From: CAVPFA01 sp963703655
Lineage (GTDB): Bacteria; Actinomycetota; Acidimicrobiia; Acidimicrobiales; Bog-793
Assembly (NCBI GenBank): GCA_963703655.1
Contig: CAVPFA010000006.1
Coordinates: 1 to 64,000, forward strand
Direction: 5' to 3'
DNA: 64,000 nt
Program-made: the position numbers and the translations under genes
Notes under the pieces: generated by a model
What the model was told of the DNA's origin: nothing
Databases searched by the model: none
The model's input: only the letters and a program-made list of their open reading frames with translations
Shown: in pieces, positions 47,533 to 55,981 of the stretch
Layout of the letters: every line of letters begins with the position of its first letter
Numbering within the stretch: the stretch's first letter is position 1

Positions 47533-50163
47533 TTATCGTCCGCTCGTTAGTCCCAATCGGGCGGCTTCGGCGGCGGCCTGGCTGCGGGTGTGGACGTCGA
47601 GCTTTCGCAGGATTGCCGAAACATGGTGATCGACCGTTTTCTCCGACACGACCAGACGTGATGCTATTTCGGCGTTTCGCAAGCCAGCAGAGAGCAGCAC
47701 CAGCACCTCCAGCTCGCGCGCGGTAAGCCCGGCTGGATTCGCACTTGTCTGCGGACGGGGTCCGCGAGGCAGGCCACGTGCGCCGCGTGCGCGCAACTTC
47801 TGGGCGACGATGTCGGCCGCAGGCTTGGCGTCGAGGACGAGCAACTCATTCAGAGCTTGCCGAAGCGTGCCGTCGGCCTCGGAGCCTGCGAGTGCAAGGG
47901 CGGCTTCGTACGGGCAACCGAGCTCGAGCCATCGTGCTCGGGCACGCGAGTACTCCCCGGCGAGCTCGAGCGAGTAGGGCCCGGTCGTCTCGTCGTCCGG
48001 CACTTGATCAACGATGCCCGCCCGCCGGCGCCACACCGCCAGTTCGGACACGACCCAGGGTGCGGCGCGCAAACGCGCAAGGGACAGTGCCGAATCAGTG
48101 GCGCGGCGTACAGCCTCTTGATCACGTTCGAGCCAGGCTGCCTCGGCCCGCGTAGCTGCTACCGGCTCAATCGCCTGAAGCTCCTCCCCGCGTTCCGCCA
48201 ACGAGAGCGCTTCGTCCAGCGGTGGCCAGACGTCTGGATCGCCGCGCCGGGCGCGGACGGAGCCGACCACTGTGAGGGCGACGAGTCGCGGCAGCCTGGA
48301 GCGGCGGGGCTCACTCAGCACGATCGCTGCGATCTCGACTGCCCCCTGCCAATGCCCCAGGTCCCTCTCTATCTGTGCTTGGTAAGCCAACATATAGCCG
48401 CGCAACAGCTCCACACCACGGTCGCTTGTGAAGCGAAGCCCGCGCTCGACGTGCTCCTGGGCTAGCGGATACGAGCGCCAGCGGCGTGCCGCCGCTACAA
48501 GGCACACCAATGCTCCGCCTGCTCGATCGTCAAGTCCGGCGTCGGTGGCGCGCACTAGGCATTGCTCGAGCTGCTGTCTACCCGCAGTCTCACCGCGTAT
48601 GAATCTGGCCGCGCCCACGGCTTGCAGGGCCTGAAGGGAAATCTCGGGCTCGTCGAGCGCCTCGGACAGTTCCGTGGCCCGAGTGCCCCACTCGATTGCA
48701 TCGTCGACTTCCTCAGCCCACGCACACAAGCCGGCCAGACCGCTGTAGGCCATCGCGAGTTCGGGACCGGGCCTGACAGCCTCCAGCAATGAGACTGCTC
48801 GCCGAGCAGCCTCCTTCGCCTCTGCCACCAGACCGGGGCACCACAGCACGCTCGACAGCTCTTGAAGCGCTCGTCCCTCTGCGCGCACGTCGCCCTGTCG
48901 ACGGTGCAGCGCGATCGCGGCCCGCAGGGCGTTGAGGCTTTCGTCGATCCGGTCGGTCATCATGCACTCATACGACCAAGACTGGAGCAACTGGGCTCGG
49001 AACATAGGCTCACTTGAGCCGGCAAAGCGGAGCGCTCGTGAATATTGGGCAGCACTCTCGCGATGCGCGCCGAGATCCGATGCCTGCTTGGCTGCCTCGG
49101 GCGCAAATCGCAGGACGGCGGCGGCGTCGCCGGCGGCGTGGGCGTGATGTGCGAGGCGGGCGAGGTCGGGTGAACCAGCGAGGGCCCGGAGAGCGCGAGT
49201 GTGCAACGCCCTCTTGCGGCTCGGCGTCATCGACTCCTCGAGGACACCTCGCGCGATCTCGTGCCGGAACGCCACGCTGTCCCCAACGACTACCACGATC
49301 CCCGAACCTACGCACTCCTCAACGCACTCCAGGTAGCCGCCGGCAATAGCCTCGAGTGTGCTTAGCTCAGGCGCAGATGGAGCGACCGTGAGCGCCTCTA
49401 AGAGACTCCTCGCCCTGCGACTCAAAGGAGCGGCCCGCGCCAGCACCGCATCCCGGACAGTCGATGGGATCTCCTCCGCGCTGCCCGCGAGAACCTCAGT
49501 AACGAAGAACGGGTTGCCGGCCGTGCTGCGATAGAGCGCCTCTGCGTCCACCCCATGGGGCGCGGCGAGGGTCGCTACTGCCTCGGGTGAGAGCCGAACC
49601 AGCTCAACTCGCTCGATTCCAGGGGTTCTCGCCAACTCGCCAAGCACGACACGAAGCGGCGAGGCCTTGCCGAGTTCGTCATCGCGATAGGTCGCGACAA
49701 CGAGTGCCGGAACTGCCTCGATCCTCCTGCCGAGTAGGCGAAGGACGTCGAGCGTTGCCTCATCGGCCCAATGGAGGTCCTCGAGCACGAGCACCGTCGG
49801 ACACGAGTCAGTCACCTCGCGTATGAGAGCCGACACCACCTCGTGGGGATGGGCACCGCGCGCGACAACCTGCCCGAACTCGCCACCGGTGTCCCGCGCA
49901 ACGTCGATGACAGGCCCGAGAGCGCGCGGCGCGAAAAGCGCTTCGCAGGCCCCCCAAAGAATACGTAGCGGCGGTCGCTGCTCCTCGCAGAACCGCCGTA
50001 TGACCGCGGTCTTCCCGATACCGGCCTCGCCTCGAACGAGCACGAGTCGCCCTCGCCGAGTCCTCTGCACTGCCTCGAGCAAATGCTTGAACGAGCTCAG
50101 TTGAGCCTCGCGCTCAAGTAGTTCGACCGATCCTGCCGGCGCCTCGACTGTCGAACTGTCCAC
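47533..50163 (-). CDS. Large ATP-binding LuxR-family regulator (LAL-type)
   Basis: About 876 residues from the GTG at 50163. An AAA/ATPase domain is near the N-terminus (Walker A VRGEAGIGKTAVIRRF; Walker B TVLVLEDLHWADEATLDVLRLL). A long helical, TPR-like middle follows. The C-terminal LuxR HTH has LTARELEVLVLLSAGLRNAEIASRLVVSEKTVDHHVSAILRKL. This is the architecture of the MalT-like LAL regulators. The target is unknown; neighbouring genes on the same strand are candidates. The frame is open up to 50391, but that extension reads through an attachment-site relic and is unlikely to be translated. The start is uncertain. Confidence 0.85.
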   Translation of the reverse strand: MDSSTVEAPAGSVELLEREAQLSSFKHLLEAVQRTRRGRLVLVRGEAGIGKTAVIRRFCEEQRPPLRILWGACEALFAPRALGPVIDVARDTGGEFGQVVARGAHPHEVVSALIREVTDSCPTVLVLEDLHWADEATLDVLRLLGRRIEAVPALVVATYRDDELGKASPLRVVLGELARTPGIERVELVRLSPEAVATLAAPHGVDAEALYRSTAGNPFFVTEVLAGSAEEIPSTVRDAVLARAAPLSRRARSLLEALTVAPSAPELSTLEAIAGGYLECVEECVGSGIVVVVGDSVAFRHEIARGVLEESMTPSRKRALHTRALRALAGSPDLARLAHHAHAAGDAAAVLRFAPEAAKQASDLGAHRESAAQYSRALRFAGSSEPMFRAQLLQSWSYECMMTDRIDESLNALRAAIALHRRQGDVRAEGRALQELSSVLWCPGLVAEAKEAARRAVSLLEAVRPGPELAMAYSGLAGLCAWAEEVDDAIEWGTRATELSEALDEPEISLQALQAVGAARFIRGETAGRQQLEQCLVRATDAGLDDRAGGALVCLVAAARRWRSYPLAQEHVERGLRFTSDRGVELLRGYMLAYQAQIERDLGHWQGAVEIAAIVLSEPRRSRLPRLVALTVVGSVRARRGDPDVWPPLDEALSLAERGEELQAIEPVAATRAEAAWLERDQEAVRRATDSALSLARLRAAPWVVSELAVWRRRAGIVDQVPDDETTGPYSLELAGEYSRARARWLELGCPYEAALALAGSEADGTLRQALNELLVLDAKPAADIVAQKLRARGARGLPRGPRPQTSANPAGLTARELEVLVLLSAGLRNAEIASRLVVSEKTVDHHVSAILRKLDVHTRSQAAAEAARLGLTSGR

Positions 50164-50373
50164 CGTCGCGTCCCAGTTCTCGAAAGAGATGCCATTCTTC
50201 AACCGTCGCGTGCCGCCCGCAAGCGAGCACTGCCTCGGAGCACCGCGGATTGGGCTTGACCCGCACACAGGTTTCTCATCGGGCCTCCCGTCGCCGTTAG
50301 TGATTCGTGTCAGGAATCCCCTCGGGAATCTGCCACAGGTCAGCTCCTCCCAAAAGGCGTGGAGTTTTGTACC

Positions 50374-50391
50374 AAGTCCCCCCTCCAACAC
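50374..50391 (+). repeat. Copy of tRNA-Leu(GAG) 3' end (attachment-site relic)
   Basis: AAGTCCCCCCTCCAACAC at 50374-50391 matches the last 17 bases of tRNA-Leu(GAG) plus one flanking base (42875-42892), with a single G-to-A difference. The preceding bases (AAAGGCGTGGAG) also resemble the tRNA (AAGGGCGTGGGG), with a small insertion between. The two copies are 7.5 kb apart and in the same orientation, as expected for the ends of an integrated element. Confidence 0.7.
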
Positions 50392-50732
50392 CGCGGTTGA
50401 GCAGGATGTTTTGTTGCTCCCACTGTTGTCACAAGCTCTGAAAAGAACCCAGATGTCAACGCTTTGTCAGCGCAAAACGGTCTCTTGCGGTCGCGCACTC
50501 CAAAGGCTGCGGACATGGTTGATGAGTTCATCGTGGCGGTCGGCTCCGCAAAACCACTTACGGCAATCTCATTCCGCTCCTGTATTTGCACGACGCGACG
50601 TGGCAGCGAAAGTCAGCGGCGATCAACGGTCTCCTTCCACTGATAGTCGAGCTAGCCAAGCTCGTGGACGTGAGCCTCGCGTACAGGCTCGCCGGGTCGC
50701 GCTCGAGGATGCAACTATTGCGACCCGCGCCG
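50392..50732. other. Gene-free stretch beyond the attachment-site relic
   Basis: About 340 bp of visibly lower GC (many TTT and CAAAA runs around 50400-50560), unlike the surrounding DNA. Short minus-strand reading frames exist but match no family. It may be a remnant of mobile DNA. Confidence 0.4.
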
Positions 50733-51632
50733 TCAGCCGTCCAGCAGGCTCCGTAGGAACGCGCGGGTCCGCTCCGCTTCCTCGCGTGTGCCCGTCGATT
50801 CTCGGACCGCGATCTCCGTTGCGCCGGCGTCGACGAGCTGCTGGGCCTTCGCCCTGGCGGTTTCCTCATCGCCGACGATGCCGACGTCGATCTGACTGCT
50901 GACCCCCTCGCGTTCGAGCACCGCCTTGAAGATCGGGAACGTCGCGTACGGCTTGGACGTGGCCGCGATCCGGCGGCGGGCCCCGTCAGCGTCGTCGGTG
51001 ACGCAGACTACGACGGTGGCGACGATGCGCGGAGGCGGGCGTCCCGCGTCGGCAGCGGCCCTGGTGATCACAGGCACGATGTATTCGGCGAGGCCGCGAG
51101 GGCCCGTAGCCGCGGTGATTGCGCCGTCGGCTAGACGACCGGCGAGGCGCAGCATGTGCGGCTGAAGAGCGCCGAGCAGAACCGAAGGACGCTCGACATC
51201 ACCGAGGTCGAGGCCACCGACCATCGTCCACCTCTCGCCGCGCACGTCGGCTGGCTCGCCGCGAAGCAGAGGGAGTAGCGCCTCGAGGTACTCGCGCATG
51301 AACTGGGCTGGGCGCTCATAGGACATGCCGAGCCGTCCTTCCACCACGTGCGGGTGGGACATGCCGATGCCAAGCGTTAGCCGGCCGCCGAGCGCGGACT
51401 GGGCGGTGAGTGCCTCGGCGGCCAACGCTTGCGGATGGTGCAGAACAGCGGGCACAAGCGCGGTTCCCATCTCGATCCGCGGCGCCTCGCGGGCCGCCAG
51501 CGCCATGGCGACGAACGGGTCGGCGCCGAAGGCCTGGTGGGTCCACACAGTCGGGAAGCCGTCGGCGTCCGCGCGACGGATGCCCTCGACGATGACGTCG
51601 AGCGGGCCGATTGCGTAGGGGCCCACTCGCAC
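50733..51632 (-). CDS. LLM-class F420-dependent oxidoreductase
   Basis: The GTG at 51632 has GGAGGTG 5 nt upstream and gives about 299 residues. The TIM-barrel luciferase-like pattern is clear: GFPTVWTHQAFGADPFVAMALAARE, IEMGTALVPAVLHHPQALA, GGRLTLGIGMSHPHVVEGRLGM and ITAATGPRGLAEYIVP. Such enzymes use the deazaflavin F420 and are abundant in actinobacteria; the substrate is unknown. No partner gene is adjacent. Confidence 0.88.
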   Translation of the reverse strand: MRVGPYAIGPLDVIVEGIRRADADGFPTVWTHQAFGADPFVAMALAAREAPRIEMGTALVPAVLHHPQALAAEALTAQSALGGRLTLGIGMSHPHVVEGRLGMSYERPAQFMREYLEALLPLLRGEPADVRGERWTMVGGLDLGDVERPSVLLGALQPHMLRLAGRLADGAITAATGPRGLAEYIVPVITRAAADAGRPPPRIVATVVVCVTDDADGARRRIAATSKPYATFPIFKAVLEREGVSSQIDVGIVGDEETARAKAQQLVDAGATEIAVRESTGTREEAERTRAFLRSLLDG

Positions 51633-51775
51633 GGTGCCACCTCCCATCCGGCGCCGACCACTTGAGAGTCGCGGCCAACATGGCGCTCCGGTCGCCAGCT
51701 GAACAAAACAGTACAGTCATGCGAATCGTCAGACCTCGACGCTCGCCGGGCTGCGACTCAGCAACGTGAATGAGA

Positions 51776-51988
51776 TCACTCCCTGCCCTCCTGATTGGCC
51801 GATGCCTCGGTCCATAGATCAGTCGCCCAGACCTCGGCATCGAACTCCTTGGCGAGAAAGATCGATGTCAAGGCTGTGCCACAGCCGAGGTCAAGGATTC
51901 GCATGCCGCGCTCGATCGGCATGACCTCGGTAAGGGCCTCGATCAACCAAAGGGCGTTCGGTCCCATCTGGTTGTCCGAGATCCACAT
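51776..51988 (-). pseudogene. SAM-dependent methyltransferase, N-terminal fragment
   Basis: From the internal ATG at 51988 the product begins MWISDNQMGPNALWLIEAL and has motif I MRILDLGCGTALTSIFLAKEF and VWATDLW. It then ends after about 71 residues, where the family continues for another 170 or more. The rest of the Rossmann fold is missing downstream, so this is a stump left by a deletion. Confidence 0.7.
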
Positions 51989-52039
51989 ATTTGTTCGGGC
52001 GGCGGCAACAGCCGGACGCCAGGTGGAGGCTCTCCTCAC

Positions 52040-52272
52040 CGTTCACGGACATTATGAGATAACCCCTACACTCTTTTCCGCTTCCTACTGCCGACGCTGC
52101 GGGCTAAAGGTGGGCGATGGCGACGCGGACTAGGCCGCCTATTCGGTGCGCCACGTTCCTGAGCTGGACGTTTCCCGTGTACTCACAGTAACGAACGCCC
52201 CTCCGACACTGAACCTGATGGAAGGCTGTCAGCGAATATGCCGGTGAGCGAACGTCGGGGGTCCTTCCAGCA
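52040..52272. other. Intergenic region with no recognisable feature
   Basis: About 230 bp between the methyltransferase stump and the SnoaL-like gene. A CCCCTCCGACACTGA fragment at about 52199-52213 resembles the end of tRNA-Leu(GAG) but is too short to interpret. Confidence 0.3.
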
Positions 52273-52692
52273 CTAGGCAGGCGGGCCTTGGGGTACGGCG
52301 CCTATTTGCTGCATCATCGACATGATGTCCATGACGCCCCAATGCTCGTGCGCCAATCCGTCCGCGCCGAAGCGGACGATGTCAATGGCCTGAATGTCCA
52401 TGCTCTTTCCGCTGGCGGGGATGCCCATGAACTCGCCCTTGTTGGTCCCCGTTACGCGGGACCGAGCCACGACCTTGTCCCCGCTCTCAAGGATGTCTTC
52501 GGCGTCGAATCGCAGATCGGGGAAACCGGCCTTCATCATGGCGAACAGTTGCTTGGTGCCAGCCTTGGTTGATTCGAGGCCCGGCCCAGTCTCGTGCTCA
52601 ACAAAGTCGTCCGCTAGTAAGTCGAAGAACCCATCCAGATCACCGGCACTGACGAGCTCATACGCGCGGCGCAGAGTGTCCGAGTTACCCAC
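52273..52692 (-). CDS. SnoaL-like polyketide cyclase / ester cyclase-family protein
   Basis: The GTG at 52692 has GGGAGGA upstream and gives 139 residues. The NTF2-like fold pattern is seen in LRRAYELVSAGDLDGFFDLLADDFVEHE, FPDLRFDAEDILESGDKVVARSRVTGTNKGEFMGIP and IDIVRFGADGLAHEHWGVMD. Proteins of this group are small stand-alone enzymes or binding proteins; the substrate is unknown. Confidence 0.85.
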   Translation of the reverse strand: MGNSDTLRRAYELVSAGDLDGFFDLLADDFVEHETGPGLESTKAGTKQLFAMMKAGFPDLRFDAEDILESGDKVVARSRVTGTNKGEFMGIPASGKSMDIQAIDIVRFGADGLAHEHWGVMDIMSMMQQIGAVPQGPPA

Positions 52693-53051
52693 TGTCCTCC
52701 CTTGTGTAGTCGGTGGCGGTGATGTTAGCCGTGGAACTACTTCGAGCGTCGAGGTCCCGACCAACCACGACGCTCGGGCACTGGGCCTCGTCGGGCGGCG
52801 AGCCGTCCGGCGAAGGCTCTTGCCAGCTCTACCGCGACCGAGAACAACGACTCGCATCACGTCGTACATAACCACAACCCCCACCCCACCGTGGAGCCTC
52901 AGCACCACCGCCTGTAATCGGCAGGGCGCGCGTCACTTGAACTGCCAGGTCGTCGAGTTTGCTGAAGTGCGTCGATCTACCGTGGGCCTCTCATCATCGC
53001 TGTGGCGCGGTCGAACCAGCCCCGGGTCTCAGCTCGACCTGGAGGTGGGCC
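52693..53051. other. Intergenic region, nothing recognised
   Basis: About 360 bp between the divergent SnoaL-like gene and the integrase remnant. It contains no supported gene, repeat or hairpin. A GGAGGT at 53041 serves the integrase start. Confidence 0.4.
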
Positions 53052-53510
53052 ATGACCACCACGATGCTGTCAACTGCCATCGTCGTCTCAGGGCCCATGT
53101 TCAGCGATGCCGAGCGGGTCGCGGTCGGTGGCTATCTTGCCGGCTACAGCGGACTCACCAGAGAGGCGTACGCCCTCGATCTGCGCCAGTTCTCCGCTTG
53201 GTGCGAGGAGCACAGAGTCCACCTCTTCGAGGCGAGGCACGCGGACATCGAGTGCTTTGGCCGCGACCTCGAGGAGCGCGGCCGGGCCCGCGCGACGGCG
53301 ACTTTGCGCGATCGCCGGTTTCTACCGCTACGCAGTCGAGGAGGAGCTTCTCGATCACTCGGCAGCAGTTCATGTCCGCCGGCCGCGCCTCGACTACGAG
53401 TCTCACGTCACCGGCCTCGATCGCAACGAACTCGGCGCTCTACTTGTGACCGCCGGGATCGGGCCAGCCGTCGAGCATGCCCTCATCTCGTTCTTGGGCT
53501 GGCTCGTCAA
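53052..53510 (+). pseudogene. Tyrosine recombinase (integrase) N-terminal remnant, frameshifted
   Basis: The ATG at 53052 follows GGAGGT. The sequence GYLAGYSGLTREAYALDLRQFSAWCEEH and DIECFGRDLEERGRA is the SAM-like core-binding domain of XerC/D-type recombinases. After a +1 frameshift near 53306-53312 it continues IAGFYRYAVEEELLDHSAAVHVRRPRL, and then GLDRNELGALLV and EHALISFLG, the start of the catalytic domain. Homology ends there, and none of the R-H-R-H-Y residues remain. It is a dead integrase, likely from an element that shaped this region. Confidence 0.75.
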
Positions 53511-53559
53511 CGAGGACGGCGTGCGGGAGCGCCTCGACACGACCCTCTCGTTCGCGTGC

Positions 53560-53809
53560 GTGACCCAGGGACGTACCTTCCTTCCGCCGCCTGGCGGAGG
53601 GGTTGGCGCGCCAGCTGGGACGACTCGGCATCAAGCTCGACTTCGCGTTTGTCGAGCCCTCCGAAAGGTTCTACGAAGCCTGCGATCGCCGTCCGGCGTC
53701 GTTCGTGAACAAGTGGCTCTGGCAGGATCCGATCGAGGCGATTATCGGCTTCACCCGGTCTTCGTGTGCGTGTGAGGGTCGCCGAGCTGGCAGTCCGCCG
53801 GGTTGCTGA
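53560..53809 (+). pseudogene. Gene fragment of unrecognised family
   Basis: One frame reads FRRLAEGLARQLGRLGIKL and then DFAFVEPSERFYEA, followed by FVNKWLWQDPIEAIIGF, and stops at 53809. It looks like genuine protein (possibly the start of a periplasmic solute-binding protein, a weak guess) but has no start codon in context and no continuation. It follows the integrase stump without a clear boundary. Confidence 0.35.
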
Positions 53810-54297
53810 AACTGGACGGCGCCTATGACCGATTCCTCCGCGCCGCTGACGAGGACGACATCCGGGAGGCGTCGGCCTCCCTGCAAGGGCTCTTCATAAA
53901 GGGAGTTGCCGGGCTTCCCGGAGTGGTGAGCGTGACGTTCCTGCCGACGACCGACGAATGCGAAGACGCTGACAGTGTCGGGCTGCTCACGTTCGCGTCG
54001 GTTGGCGACATGGAGCGGGCACTCGGTTCGGCGCATGCGGGCTCACACGGCCACCTTCGCGGACTCCGAAGCCGCCACCCGACTCCGGCTTCAAAACGGT
54101 GCATGACTTGTGGTGCTCTGCTGCCTTTGTCGAGGGAACGGGCCGGACCCGCCTGCACACTGTGTGGATTTGACCGCTCGGACACGCGACACACCGCGCA
54201 TTGTCGGACGGTGGGAGCCAACGGTACCGTGACGCGGAGGCGGCTCTTACCTGCTGTTGATCACGAAAGCACGTCGCTTCGAGCGAGTGGCAGCTGA
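53803..54297 (+). CDS. Hypothetical protein with CxxC pairs
   Basis: A TTG start gives 164 residues. The first 75 residues look structured (LQGLFIKGVAGLPGVVSVTF, SVGLLTFASVGDMERAL). The middle has RCMTCGALLP and ACTLCGF, two CxxC pairs that may bind zinc. No family was recognised and no ribosome-binding site supports the start. It could be a fusion of fragments, given the broken genes upstream. Confidence 0.35.
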   Translation: MLKLDGAYDRFLRAADEDDIREASASLQGLFIKGVAGLPGVVSVTFLPTTDECEDADSVGLLTFASVGDMERALGSAHAGSHGHLRGLRSRHPTPASKRCMTCGALLPLSRERAGPACTLCGFDRSDTRHTAHCRTVGANGTVTRRRLLPAVDHESTSLRASGS

Positions 54298-54314
54298 CGA
54301 AGGAGGAACAAGCC

Positions 54315-55121
54315 ATGGGGTGCCGCAGACTCGAGGGCAAGAGCGTGCTCGTCACCGGAGCCGGCAGTGGGGTTGGCCGCGCGACGTCGCTTCGGTTCGC
54401 TGCCGAGGGCGCGTCGGCCGTATGCCTTTTCGACCGCGAGATGGCCAGCCTCGACCGGGTGGCCGCCGAGGTGGAGGCGGCCGGAGCAAGACCGCTCGTC
54501 TTCGTGGGCGACGTGACCTCGGACGAGAGCTGTCGTGACGCGGTCGAGCTGGTCACCTCGAGCGCCGAGCGATTGGACATCCTCGTCAGCAATGTGGGGG
54601 CAGATCGCGTGGTGCCGTTTCTCGAGATGAACGTCGAGGAGTGGGAACGCGTCATCGGCATCAACCTTCGGGCGTCCTTCGTCCTCGGGCAGCTGGCCGC
54701 TCGTGCGATGGTGGCGGACGCCCGAGGAGGAGTCATTCTCTATACGGCATCGATCTGCGCCCTGGGAGCATCGGCGGAGGATGCGCACTACGGCGCTTCC
54801 AAGGCCGGAATCGTCAACCTCGCTAAGACGATGGCGATCGAGCTGGTCGGCCACAGGATTCGCGTGAACGCGGTCAGTCCGGGTCCGCTCGACACCCCGA
54901 TGTCGCTTGCGCTGCTGGGGAGCGAGGAAGCCATGCAGAGCGCTCGGGAGCATTGGCCGCTCGTTCCCATGGGCCGGCTCGGTCGGCCCGAGGAGATCGC
55001 CGCAACCTTCGCTTTCCTGGCTTCGGACGATGCCGCTTACATCACCGGTCACAACCTGGTCGTGGACGGCGGTCTCACCGCCCAGGCCTACTCGATCCCC
55101 GCGGAGCTGATGGCGAAGTGA
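54315..55121 (+). CDS. Short-chain dehydrogenase/reductase
   Basis: 268 residues behind a GGAGGAAC ribosome-binding site. Cofactor motif TGAGSGVGRATSLRFAAEG, NVGAD (an N-x-G variant of NAG), catalytic Ser in LYTASICALG, Tyr-x3-Lys in YGASKAG and the C-terminal ITGHNLVVDGGLT identify a classical SDR. Substrate is unknown. It heads a same-strand cluster with amidase, M20 hydrolase, EthD-like, aminotransferase and amidohydrolase genes, which suggests breakdown of a nitrogen-containing compound. Confidence 0.92.
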   Translation: MGCRRLEGKSVLVTGAGSGVGRATSLRFAAEGASAVCLFDREMASLDRVAAEVEAAGARPLVFVGDVTSDESCRDAVELVTSSAERLDILVSNVGADRVVPFLEMNVEEWERVIGINLRASFVLGQLAARAMVADARGGVILYTASICALGASAEDAHYGASKAGIVNLAKTMAIELVGHRIRVNAVSPGPLDTPMSLALLGSEEAMQSAREHWPLVPMGRLGRPEEIAATFAFLASDDAAYITGHNLVVDGGLTAQAYSIPAELMAK

Positions 55122-55148
55122 GAACGGCGTGAGCCCGGCCGCCCGGCC

Positions 55149-55981
55149 ATGGTCAGCGCGACGGAAGTGGCTTTCCTCTCGGCCGCGGAGCTCGGGGCAG
55201 CCTTCCGCGCGGGGGCCCTTTCGCCGAGCGAGGCGTGCGCGGGGTATCTCGAGGGGTCGGCCGTGGTTGATTCCCGGTCGCGTCCCGTACGCCCACTCGG
55301 CGAGGCCGGCGTGTCAAGATTGAAGATCGTATTCAGCGCCAATCTCGGCCGCGTCGAGGTGGACGAGGAGGTTGCCGCGGCCGTGTCTTTGGCAGCGAGG
55401 CAGTTCGAGGAGCTGGGAGCGATCGTTACGGAGATCGATCCGGGTGTCGCCGACCCGATCAGCTGCTTCGAGATGATCTGGTCCGTCGGCGCTGCGACGG
55501 CGGTGCGACCGTTCACGGCAAGGGAGCGCCGGGAGATGGACCCCTCGCTGATCGAGATCGCCGTGAGCGGCGCCGGATTGAAGGCGGTCGAATATCTGGC
55601 AGCTTTCGAGACCCAGCGCGCGCTGTCGGAGCACATGGAGGCCTTCTTCTCGCGATACGACCTGCTGTTGATCCCGACGCTCCCGATCGCTGCCTTTCGT
55701 GCCGGCCGAGAGGTGCCAGAGGCGTGGCCCCACCGAGGTTGGACCAGCTGGACCCCGTTCACCTATCCGTTCAATCTGTCCGCTAGCCCGGCCGTCAGCG
55801 TCCCTGCGGCTTTTCCGCAACCGGGCTACCGATCGGTTTGCAGATCGTCGGTGCGCAACACAATGACGATCTCGTCGTCTCGGCGGCGGCCGCGTATCAC
55901 GAGGCGGATGCGTTCACGTGTCGACGGCCGGCCGAGTCGTACGGGCAATCAATGACCCAGCAGAGCGCGGCGCCATGCTGA
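55149..55981 (+). pseudogene. Amidase with internal deletion and C-terminal frameshift
   Basis: The N-terminus (AAELGAAFRAGALSPSEACAGYLEGS) matches the amidase signature family. It then jumps directly to the family's late region (RLKIVFSANLGRVEVDEEVAAAVSLA, LLLIPTLPIAAF, NLSASPAVSVPA). The roughly 200 residues with the catalytic Ser-cisSer-Lys and GGSSGG signature are missing. Near 55815-55825 one base is lost; the corrected frame ends GLPIGLQIVGAQHNDDLVV and stops at 55981. The protein cannot be an active amidase. Confidence 0.8.

Noticed and set aside
47533..50391. Full-length start of the LuxR-type regulator at 50391
   Set aside because: The first about 75 codons run through the attachment-site relic and show no conserved sequence; a later start is preferred.
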